NCBI GenBank assembly: GCA_020746105.1
Contig: CM036620.1
Span: 42,552,706-42,616,705 of the forward strand
Source of the DNA: Trogon surrucura
Lineage: Eukaryota; Chordata; Aves; Trogoniformes; Trogonidae
Length of the DNA: 64,000 bases
Reading direction: 5' to 3'
Part shown: positions 38,443-51,156 of the stretch, piece by piece
How positions within the stretch are numbered: position 1 is the first letter of the stretch
Layout of the letters: each line of letters starts with the position of its first letter
Position numbers and translations under genes: made by a program
Notes under the pieces: generated by a model
The model's database searches: none
Told to the model about the DNA's origin: nothing
Seen by the model: the letters and a program-made list of their open reading frames with translations, nothing else

Positions 38443-40219
38443 AACTAATACTAGAGGCAATGTAGGCCCTCTGTTGAATGAGGTGGGTGTCCTGGAGACA
38501 GAGGACAGAAAGAAGGCAGAGTTGCTGAATGCCTTCTTTGCCTCTGTCTACACTGTTGGAGACCGTCCTCAGGAGCCTCAGTCCCCTGAGGCCCCAGAGG
38601 AAGTCATGACAAAGGAGGAGTCTGCCCTGATTGATGAGGAGAGGGTTAAGGATCAGTTTGAACACTTGAACATTCATAAATCCATGGGCCCTGATGGGAT
38701 GCACCCACGGGTGCTGAGGGAGCTGGTGGGAGTCATTGCTAGGCCACTCTCCATCATCTTTGGTAAGTCATGGGTAACAGGTGAGGTGCCTGAAGACTGG
38801 AGGAAAGCGAATGTCACTCCAGTCTATAAGAAGGGCAGGAAGGATGACCCGAATAACTACAGACCGGTCAGCCTCACCTCCATCCCTGGAAAGGTGATGG
38901 AACATCTTATCCTTGACACTGTCTCTAGGCATATCAAGGATAAGAAGGTTATTAGGAGCAGTCAGCATGGCTTTGCCAAGGGGAAGTCATGTTTGACCAA
39001 CCTGATAGCCTTTTATGAAGACATAACCAGGTGGATGGATGGTGGCCATGCAGTGGACGTGGTCTACCTGGACATCAGCAAGGCCTTTGACACCGTCTCC
39101 CACAGCATCCTTATAGGTAAACTGAGGAAGTGTGGTCTGGATGACCAAGTAGTGAGGTGGGTCGAGAACTGGTTGAAGGGAAGAAGCCAGAGGGTTGTGG
39201 TCAATGGGGCTGAGTCTGGCTGGATGCCTGTGTCTAGTGGGGTCCCTCAGGGGTCAGTGCTCGGGCCGGTGCTGTTCAATATATTTATCAATGATCTGGA
39301 TGAGGGATTAGAGAATGTTGTCAGCAAGTTTGCTGATGATACGCAATTGGGAGGAGTGGTTGACACACCAGAAGGCTGTGCAGCCATTCAGAGAGACCTA
39401 GACAGGCTGGAGGGCTGGGCGGGGAGAAATCTTATGAAGTTTAATAAGGGCAAGTGTAGAGTTTTGCACTTGGGAAAAAATAACCCCATGTGCCAATATA
39501 GCTTGGGGACTGCCCTGCTGGAGAGCAGCGCAGGGGAAAGGGACCTGGGGGTTCTAGTGGACAGCAGGATGACCATGAGCCAGCAATGTGCCCTCGTGGC
39601 CAAGAAGGCCAGTGGCATCCTGGGGTGTATTAGAAGGGGAGTAGCAAGTAGGTCAAGAGAGGTCCTCCTGCCCCTCTACTCTGCCCTGATGAGGCCACAT
39701 CTGGAATATTGTGTCCAGTTCTGGGCCCCTCAGTTCAAGAAGGACAGGGAGCTGCTTGAGAGAGTCCAGCGTAGAGCCACAAAGATGGTGAAGGGAGTGA
39801 AGCATCTCCCTTATGCAGAAAGGCTGAAGGAGCCGGATCTCTTTAGCTTGGAGAAGAGGAGGCTGAGGGGTGACCTCATTAATGTTTATAAATATGTCAA
39901 GGGGGAATGTCAGGAAGATGGAGCCAGGCTCTTTTCAGTGGCGTCCACTGACAAGACAAGGGGCAATGGGTGGAAGCTGGAACACAGGAGGTTCCAGAAA
40001 AATATGAGGAAAAACTTTTTTACTGTGAGGGTGACCGAGCACTGGAACAGGCTGCCCAGGGAGGTTGTGGAGTCTCCTTCTCTGGAGACATTCAAAACCC
40101 GCCTGGACGCGTTCCTGTGCGATCTACTGTAGGTGATCCTGCTCTGGCAGGGGGGTTGGACTAGATGATCTTTAAGGTCCCTTCCAACCTCTAACATTCT
40201 GTGATTCTGTGATTCTGTG
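38443..40219 (+). mobile_element. Young 5'-truncated CR1 LINE with intact RT frame
   Basis: About 1.78 kb of CR1. The 5' end falls in the linker between endonuclease and RT ([15 protein letters not shown]). The 3' end has the full UTR with GGTTGGACTAGATGATCTTTAAGG and nearly three ATTCTGTG octamers. It is closely related to the short copies at 14.67 and 42.09 kb, and is a different subfamily from the young copies at 17.9 and 58.3 kb, whose UTR reads TTGGACTTGATGATCTTTCG. The 5' junction abuts a G/T-rich tract. No clear target-site duplication was found. Confidence 0.96.
38444..40132 (+). CDS. CR1 ORF2 protein, reverse transcriptase part (5'-truncated, uninterrupted)
   Basis: The frame is open for about 562 codons from the truncation to TAG. 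It could be read from further upstream, but the first ~21 residues would be flanking DNA. Numbering residues from 38381, RT core features are [35 protein letters not shown] and [23 protein letters not shown]. Motif A is [11 protein letters not shown] (about residue 229), motif [12 protein letters not shown] (about 286) and motif C FADD (317-320). [13 protein letters not shown] and the thumb [37 protein letters not shown] follow. All catalytic aspartates are present. The endonuclease domain and any start codon of its own are missing, so it cannot be an autonomous element. Family knowledge: CR1 RT copies element RNA by target-primed reverse transcription. Confidence 0.93.
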   Translation, partial: TNTRGNVGPLLNEVGVLETEDRKKAELLNAFFASVYTVGDRPQEPQSPEAPEEVMTKEESALIDEERVKDQFEHLNIHKSMGPDGMHPRVLRELVGVIARPLSIIFGKSWVTGEVPEDWRKANVTPVYKKGRKDDPNNYRPVSLTSIPGKVMEHLILDTVSRHIKDKKVIRSSQHGFAKGKSCLTNLIAFYEDITRWMDGGHAVDVVYLDISKAFDTVSHSILIGKLRKCGLDDQVVRWVENWLKGRSQRVVVNGAESGWMPVSSGVPQGSVLGPVLFNIFINDLDEGLENVVSKFADDTQLGGVVDTPEGCAAIQRDLDRLEGWAGRNLMKFNKGKCRVLHLGKNNPMCQYSLGTALLESSAGERDLGVLVDSRMTMSQQCALVAKKASGILGCIRRGVASRSREVLLPLYSALMRPHLEYCVQFWAPQFKKDRELLERVQRRATKMVKGVKHLPYAERLKEPDLFSLEKRRLRGDLINVYKYVKGECQEDGARLFSVASTDKTRGNGWKLEHRRFQKNMRKNFFTVRVTEHWNRLPREVVESPSLETFKTRLDAFLCDLL

Positions 40220-42090
40220 TGTCATTTGGGTTTTTCATTATTTTTTTAAAGTTCTTCTGTTCTTTCACTTGTTTTCCAGTTCTTGAGCTTCCAGAATGCA
40301 TCCACTTCATATTTTCAAGTCTTTCACTCATTTATGCCATTAAAACAGATATTTTAATTTAATTCCTATTACTTAGTCCTTGGAATTTTTGGAAAATAAA
40401 TTTTTGTAAATAAAAAGCAGACCTGCCATACAACTGCAGGCAGCAGCCACCTTATGTACTGCATGTACTCAACATTCCTTCACAATGAAAGTACTCTTCA
40501 CTTTCCTCTGTTGCTCTTTTGATCTCCCGTGGTAATGAATAATGTTAATCATTTATTTCTTCCACACCAATTCACCCTCAGATCTGCTTGGCTTTGTTTA
40601 ACGGTCGAACATGAGAAAACTGCCATCACTTTTCATTTTCCTCTCTTGTAAATTCACTTGGCAATGAATACTAACACATAACTGTGTTCTCCCATCCTGC
40701 TAGCATAAGAAGTCTTACTGGTCTGTTTTATACCATGAATCTGAAGTACGATGGGCTAATGCTTGCTTCAAAACAAAGGCAGATATTCTGCAAAAGCATT
40801 TTTTTCCTTGTCCCACAGAACTGAGAAAACCAGCCTGTTCTGCAAAACGTTATACACACTGCTTTCCTGGAAACTACAATATAGTTGTATCCTGAAAGTA
40901 CAACAGTTATTGCACTGCTAGTACAACCTTCCCTGTACTATAGCCCAAGACTGCAAGCTTACATGTTACATTCATATTCTGAGCACCTTTTACTACTACT
41001 TCACCTGCCTCTGCGCAAGACTTACAAGAGCATTTTCCATGATTAAACCCAATTGCTGTATATTTACTGCCTTTTTCAGCAATATCTCCAAGGAACAGCC
41101 CTTACGCATGGAAAAAAATAAAGCAAAAAAGAATCCACCTTTCAGCCTTCCCAAGAAACTGCCATAAGATTAAATAGAATTTTGAAAAATTAATAATTTT
41201 CCAGAATTTTTAATTAAGAAACACAATTTCATGGGTTTGTCTCAAATTTATACAAAATTAATGGAAAGCTTTTGTTTAAATACTGCTCACTTGAAAAAAA
41301 TACATAAAAATTGGAAACCTGATTTCTCCCTTCCTCCTCTCTTTCCCGTTCCCTTCACACACACACACACCATTTCTAGCAGAATCAAGTAGTTAATTGT
41401 ACAACATTTCAGGATATTGACATTAAAAAGCCACTGTAATCTATGGGTATAAAAATTCTTTTGGCTGGTCTCCTCCTATTTCAAAATGCTCAACCCAAAC
41501 CAATTGGATCAGATCTCAGACAATCATCACAAGCAGTAACAAATCCACTGATACATTATTACTACTCTACATTCAGATATTATGCTATAATAAAAGTTGA
41601 GGGGTTTGGCGCTGAGGTTTGTTATTTTTTTTTATGCTCATCATGCAAGGAAACAAATGCTTATGGTCTACATGAAAGAATTAATAAACAAAGAAAATTA
41701 GCTGTCCTCATAACACAACAGTGGAAGTTCTGATGTCGGTGCTTCAGTGGACTAACTTCTTAGCATTATTGTTAATTTTCTCTAGCGAGCTTACCTTGCT
41801 ATTAAAATGCTTGACTGGATGTTGAAGAAAAAGTTCCATCTACTTTTCATCAACCCGTGTACTAGGCAGCCTAATTTCAGACACCCTTGTGTCTTATACT
41901 TCATCTATTTCAACTGTAATAAATTCTTCTTTCTTACTTTTTTTTTTTTTTTTTATCAAGGGAGGTTTATAATAGTTTGACATTGCTTTCATTCATTCCA
42001 GTCTTGACATTTGTTGTCTGCAGTCAGACCCCAAGGAGGGCAGAACTGCTCTTCATTGTTATTTGGCCCGTTAGCAGCAAATCCAACAGC
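40220..42090. other. AT-rich non-coding stretch
   Basis: No gene is recognised. A (CA)n run of about eight units lies at 41356-41371, and a T run of about 17 near 41938-41954. Confidence 0.6.
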
Positions 42091-42377
42091 GGCGTCCACT
42101 GACAGGACAAGAGGCAATGGGTGGAAGCTGGATCATAGGAGGTTCCATAAAAATATGAGGAAAAACTTTTTTGACAGAGCACTTTTTTTTTGACAGTGAC
42201 AGAGCACTGGAACAGGCTGCCCAGGGGGGTTGTGGAATCTCCTTCTTTGGAGACATTCAAAACCCACCTGGACGCGTTCCTGTGCGCTCTACTGTAGGTG
42301 ATCCTGCTCTGGCGGGGGGGTTGGACTAGATGATCCTTGAGGTCCCTTCCAACCTCTAACATTCGGTGATTCTGTGA
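42091..42377 (+). mobile_element. Short young CR1 3' end with small internal rearrangement
   Basis: The sequence starts at GGCGTCCACTGACAGG, within the pol C-terminal region ([26 protein letters not shown]), and runs to the stop, the 3' UTR and two octamers. Compared with 39.94-40.22 kb, a T-run plus GACAGAGCAC segment is partly duplicated near 42168-42205, which breaks the frame. Otherwise it is close to the 40-kb copy and so of the same subfamily. Confidence 0.93.
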
Positions 42378-42455
42378 AATGCTTGGTCCATCATACGCTT
42401 TGACCCCAAAACTCAAACACCAAAGCCTGAGGGCGACTCTTATTTACCACTTAGG

Positions 42456-42518
42456 AAAAAAACAGAAAAAAAAAACCCCACAACAACAACAAAAAAACAC
42501 AAACAAAACCCCCAAACC
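42456..42518. repeat. A/C-rich low-complexity tract
   Basis: The plus strand is almost only A and C for about 60 bp. Similar tracts occur at 20713-20759 and 27197-27270. The complementary kind (G/T) lies at 38370-38440. Confidence 0.8.
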
Positions 42519-43339
42519 TGCATTTCAGGTTATTTAGAAGCATGCAAATGAAAATGAGGATAGGACAAATGCATGTTGAAAGTGTCACCAGCATTGTCAG
42601 AGACTCAAAATAACCCATATCCTATTGATAGAATACATTATAAAAGCAATTTTAAGAATAACTTTTTCTTTGAAGTGATGAAGACCACAAATTGCTTTCA
42701 TAATGTAACTCCTGAGATTTTGTTCATGTCACATGATTTCAGGAGCTGCTATTTAAGAGGACTTCAACACAAAGTGAGGGGCATGCAGAAGGTTGCCCGT
42801 TCCAACAATTAATTTAAGCGTACATCTTGTTAGCAGACATCGGTGTTAAAGATCCATAAAAAAACCCATTTAAACAAGATAGATTCAGTAGCGGAAATAA
42901 ATCTCACTATAATCGTGCAGAGCTCACCACAGTTACTCTTTCCACTAAGATAAACTAGACGGTGGGAGTGCTTATAGTTCTGGGCAGAGGCCGGCTGTAC
43001 TGCGACAGGATGGAACTACATCCCATGCACCACTGGGGAAGATACTCAGTGTCTCTTTGCATGGGCAATACACCAAATACCTTCAAAGAAAACAGATACA
43101 TAAGTTTGCTAAGCTCCTTCCATACTCAGCCTGAAATTTCCTTTGTATTTGGAAGTTATAGTCCATTATGCACTTTTATTACAAAGTCTATGGTTTTTGC
43201 TGTCAAAGACAGAACAAACTTTTTCATCATTTCATTAGCTGATGTCCTGAGTTTAGCTAAAAACCCAGTTCTGTTTAGTGATTTTTACTTTCCAGTTCAG
43301 TGTCTTTTAAAAGGCTTCACGTTCTGAAGTCAGCAGCAT

Positions 43340-43850
43340 GTTTTTGCAGACAGTGTGTGCTACTGGCAGTGATAACACCTGATGTTTACAGTTGCTGCCT
43401 GGGACTGGGATGCAGAAAGGCTCTTGCTTATACTTATTCCTACAGTGACCAAGGCCACTGCTGGCTCTCTTGTGCCACGCTGGGGGTGCCAGGTAGTAAG
43501 AGGGGTCACAAGGAAGTAAAAGGTTGCACCTCCGGGGGGTCACAGACACGACAGGTGACCAACAAGACTATTCCATCCCATATACATCATACTGAGTATA
43601 AATGAGTGATCACAAGAGTTTCATCCCTTTTTCTGCAATGGCCGGTGTCCAGGGAGGACTCCATCTGACCTCCTGCTTTCGATCCGGATCCTGAGTTCCC
43701 AAATCCAGCTCCCTGTATCCAACTCCTGCCGCCGCTGAGCCTGGGGTTTCCCCAGTGCCGCCTGCTCTTCAGCACCAGTGGTGATTGCTGTTGGGGGAGG
43801 GAGCTGGGTTTGATATCGGGCTACTATCTATAGTTGTATATGCAGTCACC
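43340..43850 (+). mobile_element. Possible old solo LTR or LTR-like promoter block (fossil, uncertain)
   Basis: About 500 bp stand out as GC-richer than the AT-rich surroundings and have promoter-like order. Repeated GGGGTCAC words lie at about 43502 and 43534, TATAAA at 43597-43602, and then a GC-rich downstream segment (about 43640-43800). The general look recalls avian endogenous retrovirus LTRs, but I could not fix the TG...CA ends or a target-site duplication, and I see no internal retroviral sequence beside it. If it is an LTR it is an isolated old one. It could instead be a host promoter or another repeat. Confidence 0.3.
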
Positions 43851-46800
43851 TTCCTAAAGAAAAATAGTCATTGATCTGAAGAAAATATCCTTTTTTTTGT
43901 TTTGTTTGTTTAAACAAATAAGTAAACATACACAGGTGGATTTGTCACTGTTGGGTATCACTTCTGTAAAATGAGCAAAAAGAGACAGTGATCCCTGGTA
44001 GAATCATATCTGTCCTGAACTTTTCATGTTGCATGTCTATTATCACCAAGAAATCCAGTTCTTTTGAAGGGGCTGAAGTTAGTAACTTTCTGAACTGTTC
44101 CTTCCTTTGGCACACTGTGCAGACATCCACCATATGTATATCACAGTATTCTGCCTTAGATTATGTCAGTGCTAAAAATCAGAGGTCTGTCACTTTTCAT
44201 TTTAACAACACATATGTCATACGCATAGTGATTGCAACTCCTTTAGATTTGTTCATTTACATAAAATATTTGGTTAGAAACTGAAGTGGCACAGATAAGA
44301 TAATTCAATTACCCTGGATTATACCTTTAATAGCAAAGAACATTTAAAGGCCAAAATCTATTTGTTTGTTTATTTATTTACAAATCAGTAAGCACTCCCT
44401 AGCATACTTCATCCTCCTTGAGTATCTAGAGGTCTCAGCTAAGATGAGATTCCTGTTGTAGAAATGCAAAGATTATGACCTAGTAAAGCAATAAACAAGT
44501 CATATGAAAAAATTATGTATGCCTTATATGTCTTTTCACAGATGGGACATCAAGACGCAGTGAGTTACAGTAAGATTTTTTCGAGGGCACAAAATATTTT
44601 GCAGGAATTTCTGTGGGTCAAACTGAAAATGTATATGATATAGATAATCAGTTTAAAATCTTTCGTATTTCATTCCAAAACCTTAAATGATATCCTAACA
44701 ATTTTCACAAAACATTATTTCTAAAATAGTAATTCATAAATTACTGGCTGAAAGAAGAGCTTGCTTTTTAACCCAGTAATGTAACTTCTGATACTTTATT
44801 TCATAGCAATTTCATTCCTTGGAATTACCAAGCATGATGCAAATTTTTGCTGTGACATATTTACTTTTTTAACCAGGTACTTTTTCTGAGAATTCATATA
44901 CTGGACCAAGGTTCAATATCTGTACCTACTGAAGGTGTGCACTACTGGAACTACCTTGGGAAAGACTTTGATGGGATTTTTGTTTTGTTGGTTTTACCCT
45001 ATTTGTTGAAAAGCAATTGTTGGCATTCAGCAAAGTTATTACAATAAAGCAGTTGTTTTTGCAATCAGTTTAACCAAGTAAGTGTTCTATCTCACAGAGC
45101 TAGGATATGACATATGTTCATTAAGGAATTTATTTCATATCCCCTACAGGTTTGTTTTCACCCACATTAACATTTTCATGCTTTCTGTTGCAGGAGTTTC
45201 ATAACCCAGTTTCACAAACAGAAAACTATCATCTCAGTACTGCTTTCTTTAAGTGGTAAAAGAGATTAAGATGAGCTGGGAGAACTCACTAACATGAATA
45301 CGATCTTAGGAATTTTGGTTGCATAATCCACCTCTCAAAAAGTGAGAAGGTCTCCCAAGTATATATTGAATGCAAACAATCCAACTTCTTACTTTCATTG
45401 TACATCACCATTACAGCTGCAAACATTCTGGCTATCTACCCACCTTATTAGATCATAAAAAGCAAACAACTGAATAAAAGCACAGTGTTTTTTGAGGAAT
45501 ACAGCTCAATGATCTGTCTTGGGGTTTTTTTTTTTTGCTATATCATTTTGAAAAAGTCATGAGAATACTTTGAAGTTTGTTTTCTCTCAAATCCAATTAA
45601 AAAGTTCCAAAATAGCACAGTATTGTTGTTTACCTACCACCAACATCAGCTGTAATTGAAGTTGTAAGACAGTAATTCTGAAGATTTTGCCAGAGGCTAG
45701 TTGTATTAATGGATACTGCAAAGATTGTGTACCTAATAGAAAATCATTAAGATATATAACATTCCAAACTTCTCTGTCTTGATAACATATGTCTTTGAAC
45801 TTGGCAAGATTATATTCATCATTTAGCCTTTTGATGGCAACAAATTATGCAGATAAACTAAAACAGCTGTAGTCCTCAGTGTACTTACTGTATGGAAAAA
45901 AGTATAAACTATGGAGAAGACAAATAAAAAGCAATTAAGCATGCAGAATAATGCTCTGGGCTAAAGAAACTGAGATGATAAACCCTGAACCAACATCAGG
46001 AGCACAGTGCCCAGTAGGGTATGTCATTGGCATTCTGGCCCATAAGATGCTTTTTTCTACAGAGAAGTAGATTTTACTCATTTCCAAGCTGTGCAGTTCA
46101 CCAGCATGGAAGCATAAGAGTGCAATAGAGATAACAAGCCAAAAGACAGTATTTCACTAGCAGATAGCTCAGAATAAATGAAAGCAGAGCTGATAGCAGC
46201 AAAATAAACAAGGCCAGCTCCTCTGTACTACCCTGATACTGTGGAACCAATGAAGTTTCATTTAAAGTTCTTTTTCCTTTGTATTTGTCCTTAAGCAAGA
46301 ATAGCACTGAAGTAGCAGAAAACAATATTTTAAAGTCCTGAGGCATTATATTTTTCCAGTATAAAGGACAGCTCCAGAACTACAGACTGTTAAGACTGTA
46401 CAGACTGTACAGACTGTTAAGACTGAACTACAGACTGTTTCTTTAATGATATAGTTATTACTACTTTGAGTATTCCCAACCATTTTTGAACTTCTCTGCA
46501 CTGCTAATAAGCAAGACATGCTGAATACATTTGCAAGCCAAGTAACTGAGATACATAGCCCTTAGTATACCATTGCCATTGAGAATGTCAAAAGGTTTAA
46601 CCGATATCAACTCCAAATATATACTGCATAACTAGCTCCATAAACTGCCCTTAAAAATTTCTAAAATGTCAGACGTCGGAAGGTATTTATCCTCTACATA
46701 CACATAAAAGCCCAATTCTGCCTCTCTTGAATACCTGAGATTTACAATGGCTTTGTTGGAACATACAATAAATATAGGACTGGGTAACAGAAACATCGAT

Positions 46801-48753
46801 ATTTTATTAGCTCTAGTCATAAAATTGTACATTGACATGATTATTTGTCAAGCATTAGGTCATAGAGAAATCCAGTTTCAGTTTTAAAGCAAACGATTGC
46901 ATGCTCTGAAATGAGAGCACCCTGAATTAGTCATTTCCATTAAAATTATGAAGTAGAATTGCCTAGCAACGAAGAAAAATTAATTCAGAGATTAAAATAA
47001 ACACTGTAACACTGACAGAGCAACTGCTATTCTACCCCAACAACCATAAGACACTGAGGAAAGAGACTAGTGTATCCTTAATATTTTGTAACAAAAGAAA
47101 AACAAACAATTTCATAAAATGAGTCATTGGACAAAGAATAAAAACAAAGTCAAAGCAACTGCATAAATCAAATGAAAATAATTGCCTTCTCCTTACATAA
47201 TATCATTAAAATAATAAAAAAAATACAGAAACTTTTTCATATTCTGACAATAGTGAACTAATTGCTGTTGAGGTTTCTAACATGCTTTCCCATTTGCAAA
47301 GAGCAAATTTGATTCCTTGTATTCGTTCCACGCAAGTATTCTATATTTTAGTACTTACTAGCTTAATTTATTATATATGACCATGCCTGCCTGAAAACAC
47401 TCTGCAGCATTATTACCCACTGCTAGTCCTAGTCAAATTATTCCTTATCACATTTCTGTAGGAAAGCTTTTAAATTATATCGTTTATCACACTGAGGTTG
47501 TTATGGTAAAAAAAAAAAACCACAAAAAACCAACAGATTAAGGACAGTAAGGATGACTGCAATAATTTAGTGTAATGACTGCTACTCTTATGCCGCTTTG
47601 TGCAATTCCATGTCCCTGAAGGACTACAAAAAGCATAGTAAAATCATCCCTTATAGAAATGAAACCACATTCTGTAGCAACATTGAAGCCTATCACCTTG
47701 TCAGGATATTAGAGGAATGATTACAGATCAGCGATTCCCAAGTGGCATTACTTTCAGACCTCTAGTCTATTTTTCCAGCCTGAGGTTTGTATGTACTCAA
47801 AAAAAGATCAGGATTTATGAGGGCAAGAATAATCAAAGGGGGAAAATGAGATCTCAGAAAATATCGTAAGATTTAGCAACTGCAGCAGCTACATCAGACC
47901 TAATTGAGCCTACATTAAAAGATAATGATAGAAATAGAAGAACATGAGAGATAAATCAAGACAGACAAGTAGAAATAACTATGTATTAGCAGGTAACTCC
48001 CCAGACGTGGACATAACTGTGCTCTTCTATTCAGACAGAAAAGTATATTTCAGCTCTTTGGTTCATTCATACAACACCCACAGTTAGCTACAGGTACATC
48101 AAAGTCTTGAAATCTGCGTATTACAATCACATTCAAAAGAGGCAGAGGTGCCTGAACTGGATTTTAGAAGGTAAGCCTGTCAATAAATACTGTAACAAAG
48201 TACATGTTTTCATCTTCTAGAAGGGGATATGACAGGTAATAATGGAGGGATTTCTGTAGGAAGCACACGCAATACAGATGGTATGGGCATGTCTAACAGA
48301 ACAAAAATGAAGAAAATATTACCAGCAAAAATGTCTCATATGCAAATACAGCCATAAAGTAAATAAAAGACTCCTAATGTCCATAACAGGTTCCCCTGTG
48401 TCTTAAATATTTGATGACTGTACCAGATGGGAAGGGAGGGGGGAAAAACCAACTTGTCTGAACCATTAACATAAACACATCTGACCTAAAAGACCTACTC
48501 AGCACTAGGTTATAATTACTTCAGTGTTTTCACTAGTGAACAATGCTCATAAATCTAGAATAATTTTGAAAGAAGACATCTTTGAGAATCCGAATAATGT
48601 TGAACATCTGCAACTAATTTACTTTTTATTTTGTGACCTTTGCATCAGATGCCATGGGTGTGGTTGTAGTATACATGTTATAGATGTTTTACTAAACTCT
48701 CAGGATAGTCACAGTGACAAGTACCCTTTCTGATTAATTTTTCTGTATGACAG
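43851..48753. other. AT-rich non-coding stretch with a small minisatellite
   Basis: No gene is recognised. A short tandem repeat at 46377-46440 is listed separately. Sequence up to the LTR at 48754 is unique-looking and is not CR1. Confidence 0.6.
46377..46440. repeat. Minisatellite, about 9-bp units
   Basis: Units are variants of ACAGACTGT and TAAGACTGT, about six in a row, flanked by two copies of GAACTACAGACTGTT about 46 bp apart. Spacing and units are far too short for a CRISPR array. Confidence 0.85.
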
Positions 48754-49940
48754 TGTTTTGGTTTGGCCTGGCCAGATTTCGGCGGCGGGGGGGGAGCTGC
48801 AGGGTGGCTTCTGTAAGAAGCTGCTAGAAGCTCCCCAAGATTGATAGAGCCAATGCCAGCCGGCTACAAAGAGGGACCCGCCGCTGGCCAAGGCTGAGCC
48901 TATCAGTAAGGTGATAGCAGAGGAACGCCTCTGTGAAAAACATATTTAAGAACGGGAAAAAGAACTGCGCCATTAACAGCTGGCACAGAGATGGAGGAGT
49001 GAGAATCTGTGCAGACACCAAGGTCAGTGAAGAAGGAGGGGGGGGAGGAGGATGAGCTCCAGGCGCCGGAGCAGAAGGAGTCCCCCGGGTCCGTGGTGAA
49101 GACCATGGTGAAGCGGGTTGTCCCCCTGCAGCCCATGGGCGAGGTGCAGAAGTCCACCGTGAGGATCACCACATAGATGTCCACCGAGGACTCCACGCTG
49201 TGTGGGTGGATGCCTGAAAGGGGACTGTAGCCCGTGGGAAGCCCGCATCAGAGCAAGTTGCTGCCGGAACCTGTAGCCCGTGGAAGAGGGAATGCCCACG
49301 CTGGAGCAGGTTGGCCGGTGGGACTTTTGGGACGTTGCGGGTGGCTCACGCTGGAGCAGTTTCCCCCGAAGGACTGCGCCTCAGACTCACGAGGGGTGGG
49401 CTGCCCCTCGTGAGGTGTCTCACGTTGGGCAGTTTGTGATGAATTGCCCTTCGTGGGACGACTCACGCGGAGAAGAGAGCGTGAAGCTTGTCTCCCGTGA
49501 GAGGGACCCCACAGTGGCCCTGGGGAAGAGTGAAGAGTCCTCCCCCGGAGTGAAGAAGCGGTGGAACCAACGTCGGATGAACTGACCGCAGCCCCCATTC
49601 CCTGTCCCCCTGCGCCGCTCGGGGGGAGGAGGTGGAGAAACCGGGATTGATGTTAAGCCCGGGAAGAAGGGAGGGATGGGGGGAAGGTGTTCTGTTTAAG
49701 ATTTGTTTGCTCTTTCTTACTTCTCACTACTCCTCTCTGATTAGTTCTTTTAATAAATGTACCTAATTTCCCCAAAACTGAGTCTGTTTTGCCCGGAACG
49801 GTAAATGAGGGTGATCTCCCTGTCCTTATCTCAAACCCTGAGCCCTTGGAGATATTTTCTCCCCCTGTTCAGCAGTGAAGGGGGGAGTGAGTGAGCGGCT
49901 GTGTGGATACCTGGCAGCCGGCCAGGGTCAACCCACGACA
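48754..49940 (+). mobile_element. Solo LTR, probably avian ERVL-like (class III), complete-looking
   Basis: The LTR starts TGTTTTGGTTTGGCCTGG and ends GGTCAACCCACGACA, which fits the TG...CA rule, at about 1,187 bp. The 5-bp flanks GACAG (48749-48753) and GGCAG (49941-49945) differ by one base and look like a target-site duplication; 5 bp is usual for class III elements. A TATA-like TATTTAAG lies at 48943-48950 and an AATAAA polyadenylation signal at 49752-49757. Between them is a GC-rich array of diverged units of about 60-70 bp around CACGCTGGAGCAG. I remember this architecture from avian ERVL-type LTRs; the class call rests on that memory. There is no internal region, so it is a recombined solo LTR. 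CpGs are well kept, so it is probably fairly young. Confidence 0.82.
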
Positions 49941-49972
49941 GGCAGAACGGTATTATAAAACTAGAAGATACT

Positions 49973-51156
49973 CTGGTGGCTTTTTATGATGGAGTAACAG
50001 AATCAACTGACAAGGGAAGAGAAACTGATGTCATCTACCTGAACTTGTGCAAGGTCATCAATACCATTCCACAAGACATCCTGGTCTCCAAGTTGGAAAG
50101 ACATGGATTTGGCGGATGGACCACTCGGTAGATAAGGAACTGGCTGGAAGATCTCACTCAAAGAGTTGCAGTCAATGGCTCAAAGTCCAGGTGGAGACCA
50201 GTGACAAGTGGTGTCCCTCAGGGATCAGTACTGGGACCAGTACTATTTAACATCTTTGTCAGCAACTAGGACAGTGGCATCAAGTGCACCCTCAGCAAGT
50301 TTGCTGACAACACAAAGTTGTGTGGTGCGGTCAACACGCTGGAGGGAAGGGATGCAATCCAGAGGGACCTTGACAGGCTTGCGAGGTGGGCCCAAGCCAA
50401 ACTCACAAAGTTTAACAAGGTCAAGTATAAGGTCCTGCACCTGGGTTGAGGCAATCCCAAGCACAGATACAGGCTGGGCAATGAGTGGATCAAGAGCAGT
50501 CCTGGAGAGAAGGATTTGGGAGTGTTGGTGGACGATAAGATCAACACAAGCCTACAATGTGCACCTGAGACCCAGAAAGCCAACCGCATACCGGGATGCA
50601 TCAAGAGATGTGTGACCAGCAGGTTGAGGGAGGTGATTCTGCCCTTCTACTCTGCCCTTGTGAGACCCCACCTGGAATACTGCATGCAGCTCCAGAACCT
50701 CCAACAACAAGAAAGATGTTGAGCTGTTGGAGTGAGTCCAGAGGAGGGTTACCAAGATGGTCAGAGGGCTGGAGCACCTCTCCTACAAGGATAGGCTGAG
50801 AGAGTTAGGTTTGCTTAGCCTGGAAAAGAGAAGGCTCTGGGGAGACCTTATAGCAGCCTTCCAGTACCTGAAAGGGACCTGCAAGAAGGCTGGGGAGGGA
50901 CTTTTTACAAGGGCCTGTAGCAATAGGATCAGGGGTACTGGGTGGAACCTGGAAGAGCACAGGTTTAGACTAGATATAAGGAAGAAGTTCTTTACCCTGA
51001 GGGTGGTGAGGCATGGGAACAGGTTGCCCAGGGAGGCTGTGGATGCTCCATCCCTGGAAGTGTTCAAGGCCAGGCTGGATGGAGCCTTGAGCAACCTTAT
51101 GTAGTGGGAGATGTTCCTGCCATGGCAGGGAGGTTGGATTAGATGATCTTTAAGGT
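49973..51156 (+). mobile_element. Old CR1 LINE, 5'- and 3'-truncated, twin of the 35-kb copy
   Basis: The sequence begins in RT with a [10 protein letters not shown]-like segment, then [30 protein letters not shown], a stop, [15 protein letters not shown], and SKFADN where FADD would be. The FADD region missing from the 35-kb copy is therefore present here, though changed. From 50411 to about 51139 it is collinear with 35956 onward at a constant offset of 14,455 bp, with about seven substitutions by eye. It shares that copy's stop (CACCTGGGTTGA) and frame damage around [13 protein letters not shown]. It ends at 51156 inside the 3' UTR and has no octamer tail. Its 5' end lies only about 30 bp from the solo LTR. 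Confidence 0.93.

Noticed and set aside
39388-40197. Antisense open frames inside CR1 copies (also near 18.2, 36.3, 50.8 and 59.4 kb)
   Set aside because: They recur in every CR1 copy as the complement of the RT frame, so they are shadows rather than genes.
46377-46440. Short repeats as a CRISPR-like array
   Set aside because: Units of about 9 bp with no spacers in a vertebrate-type sequence; a minisatellite.
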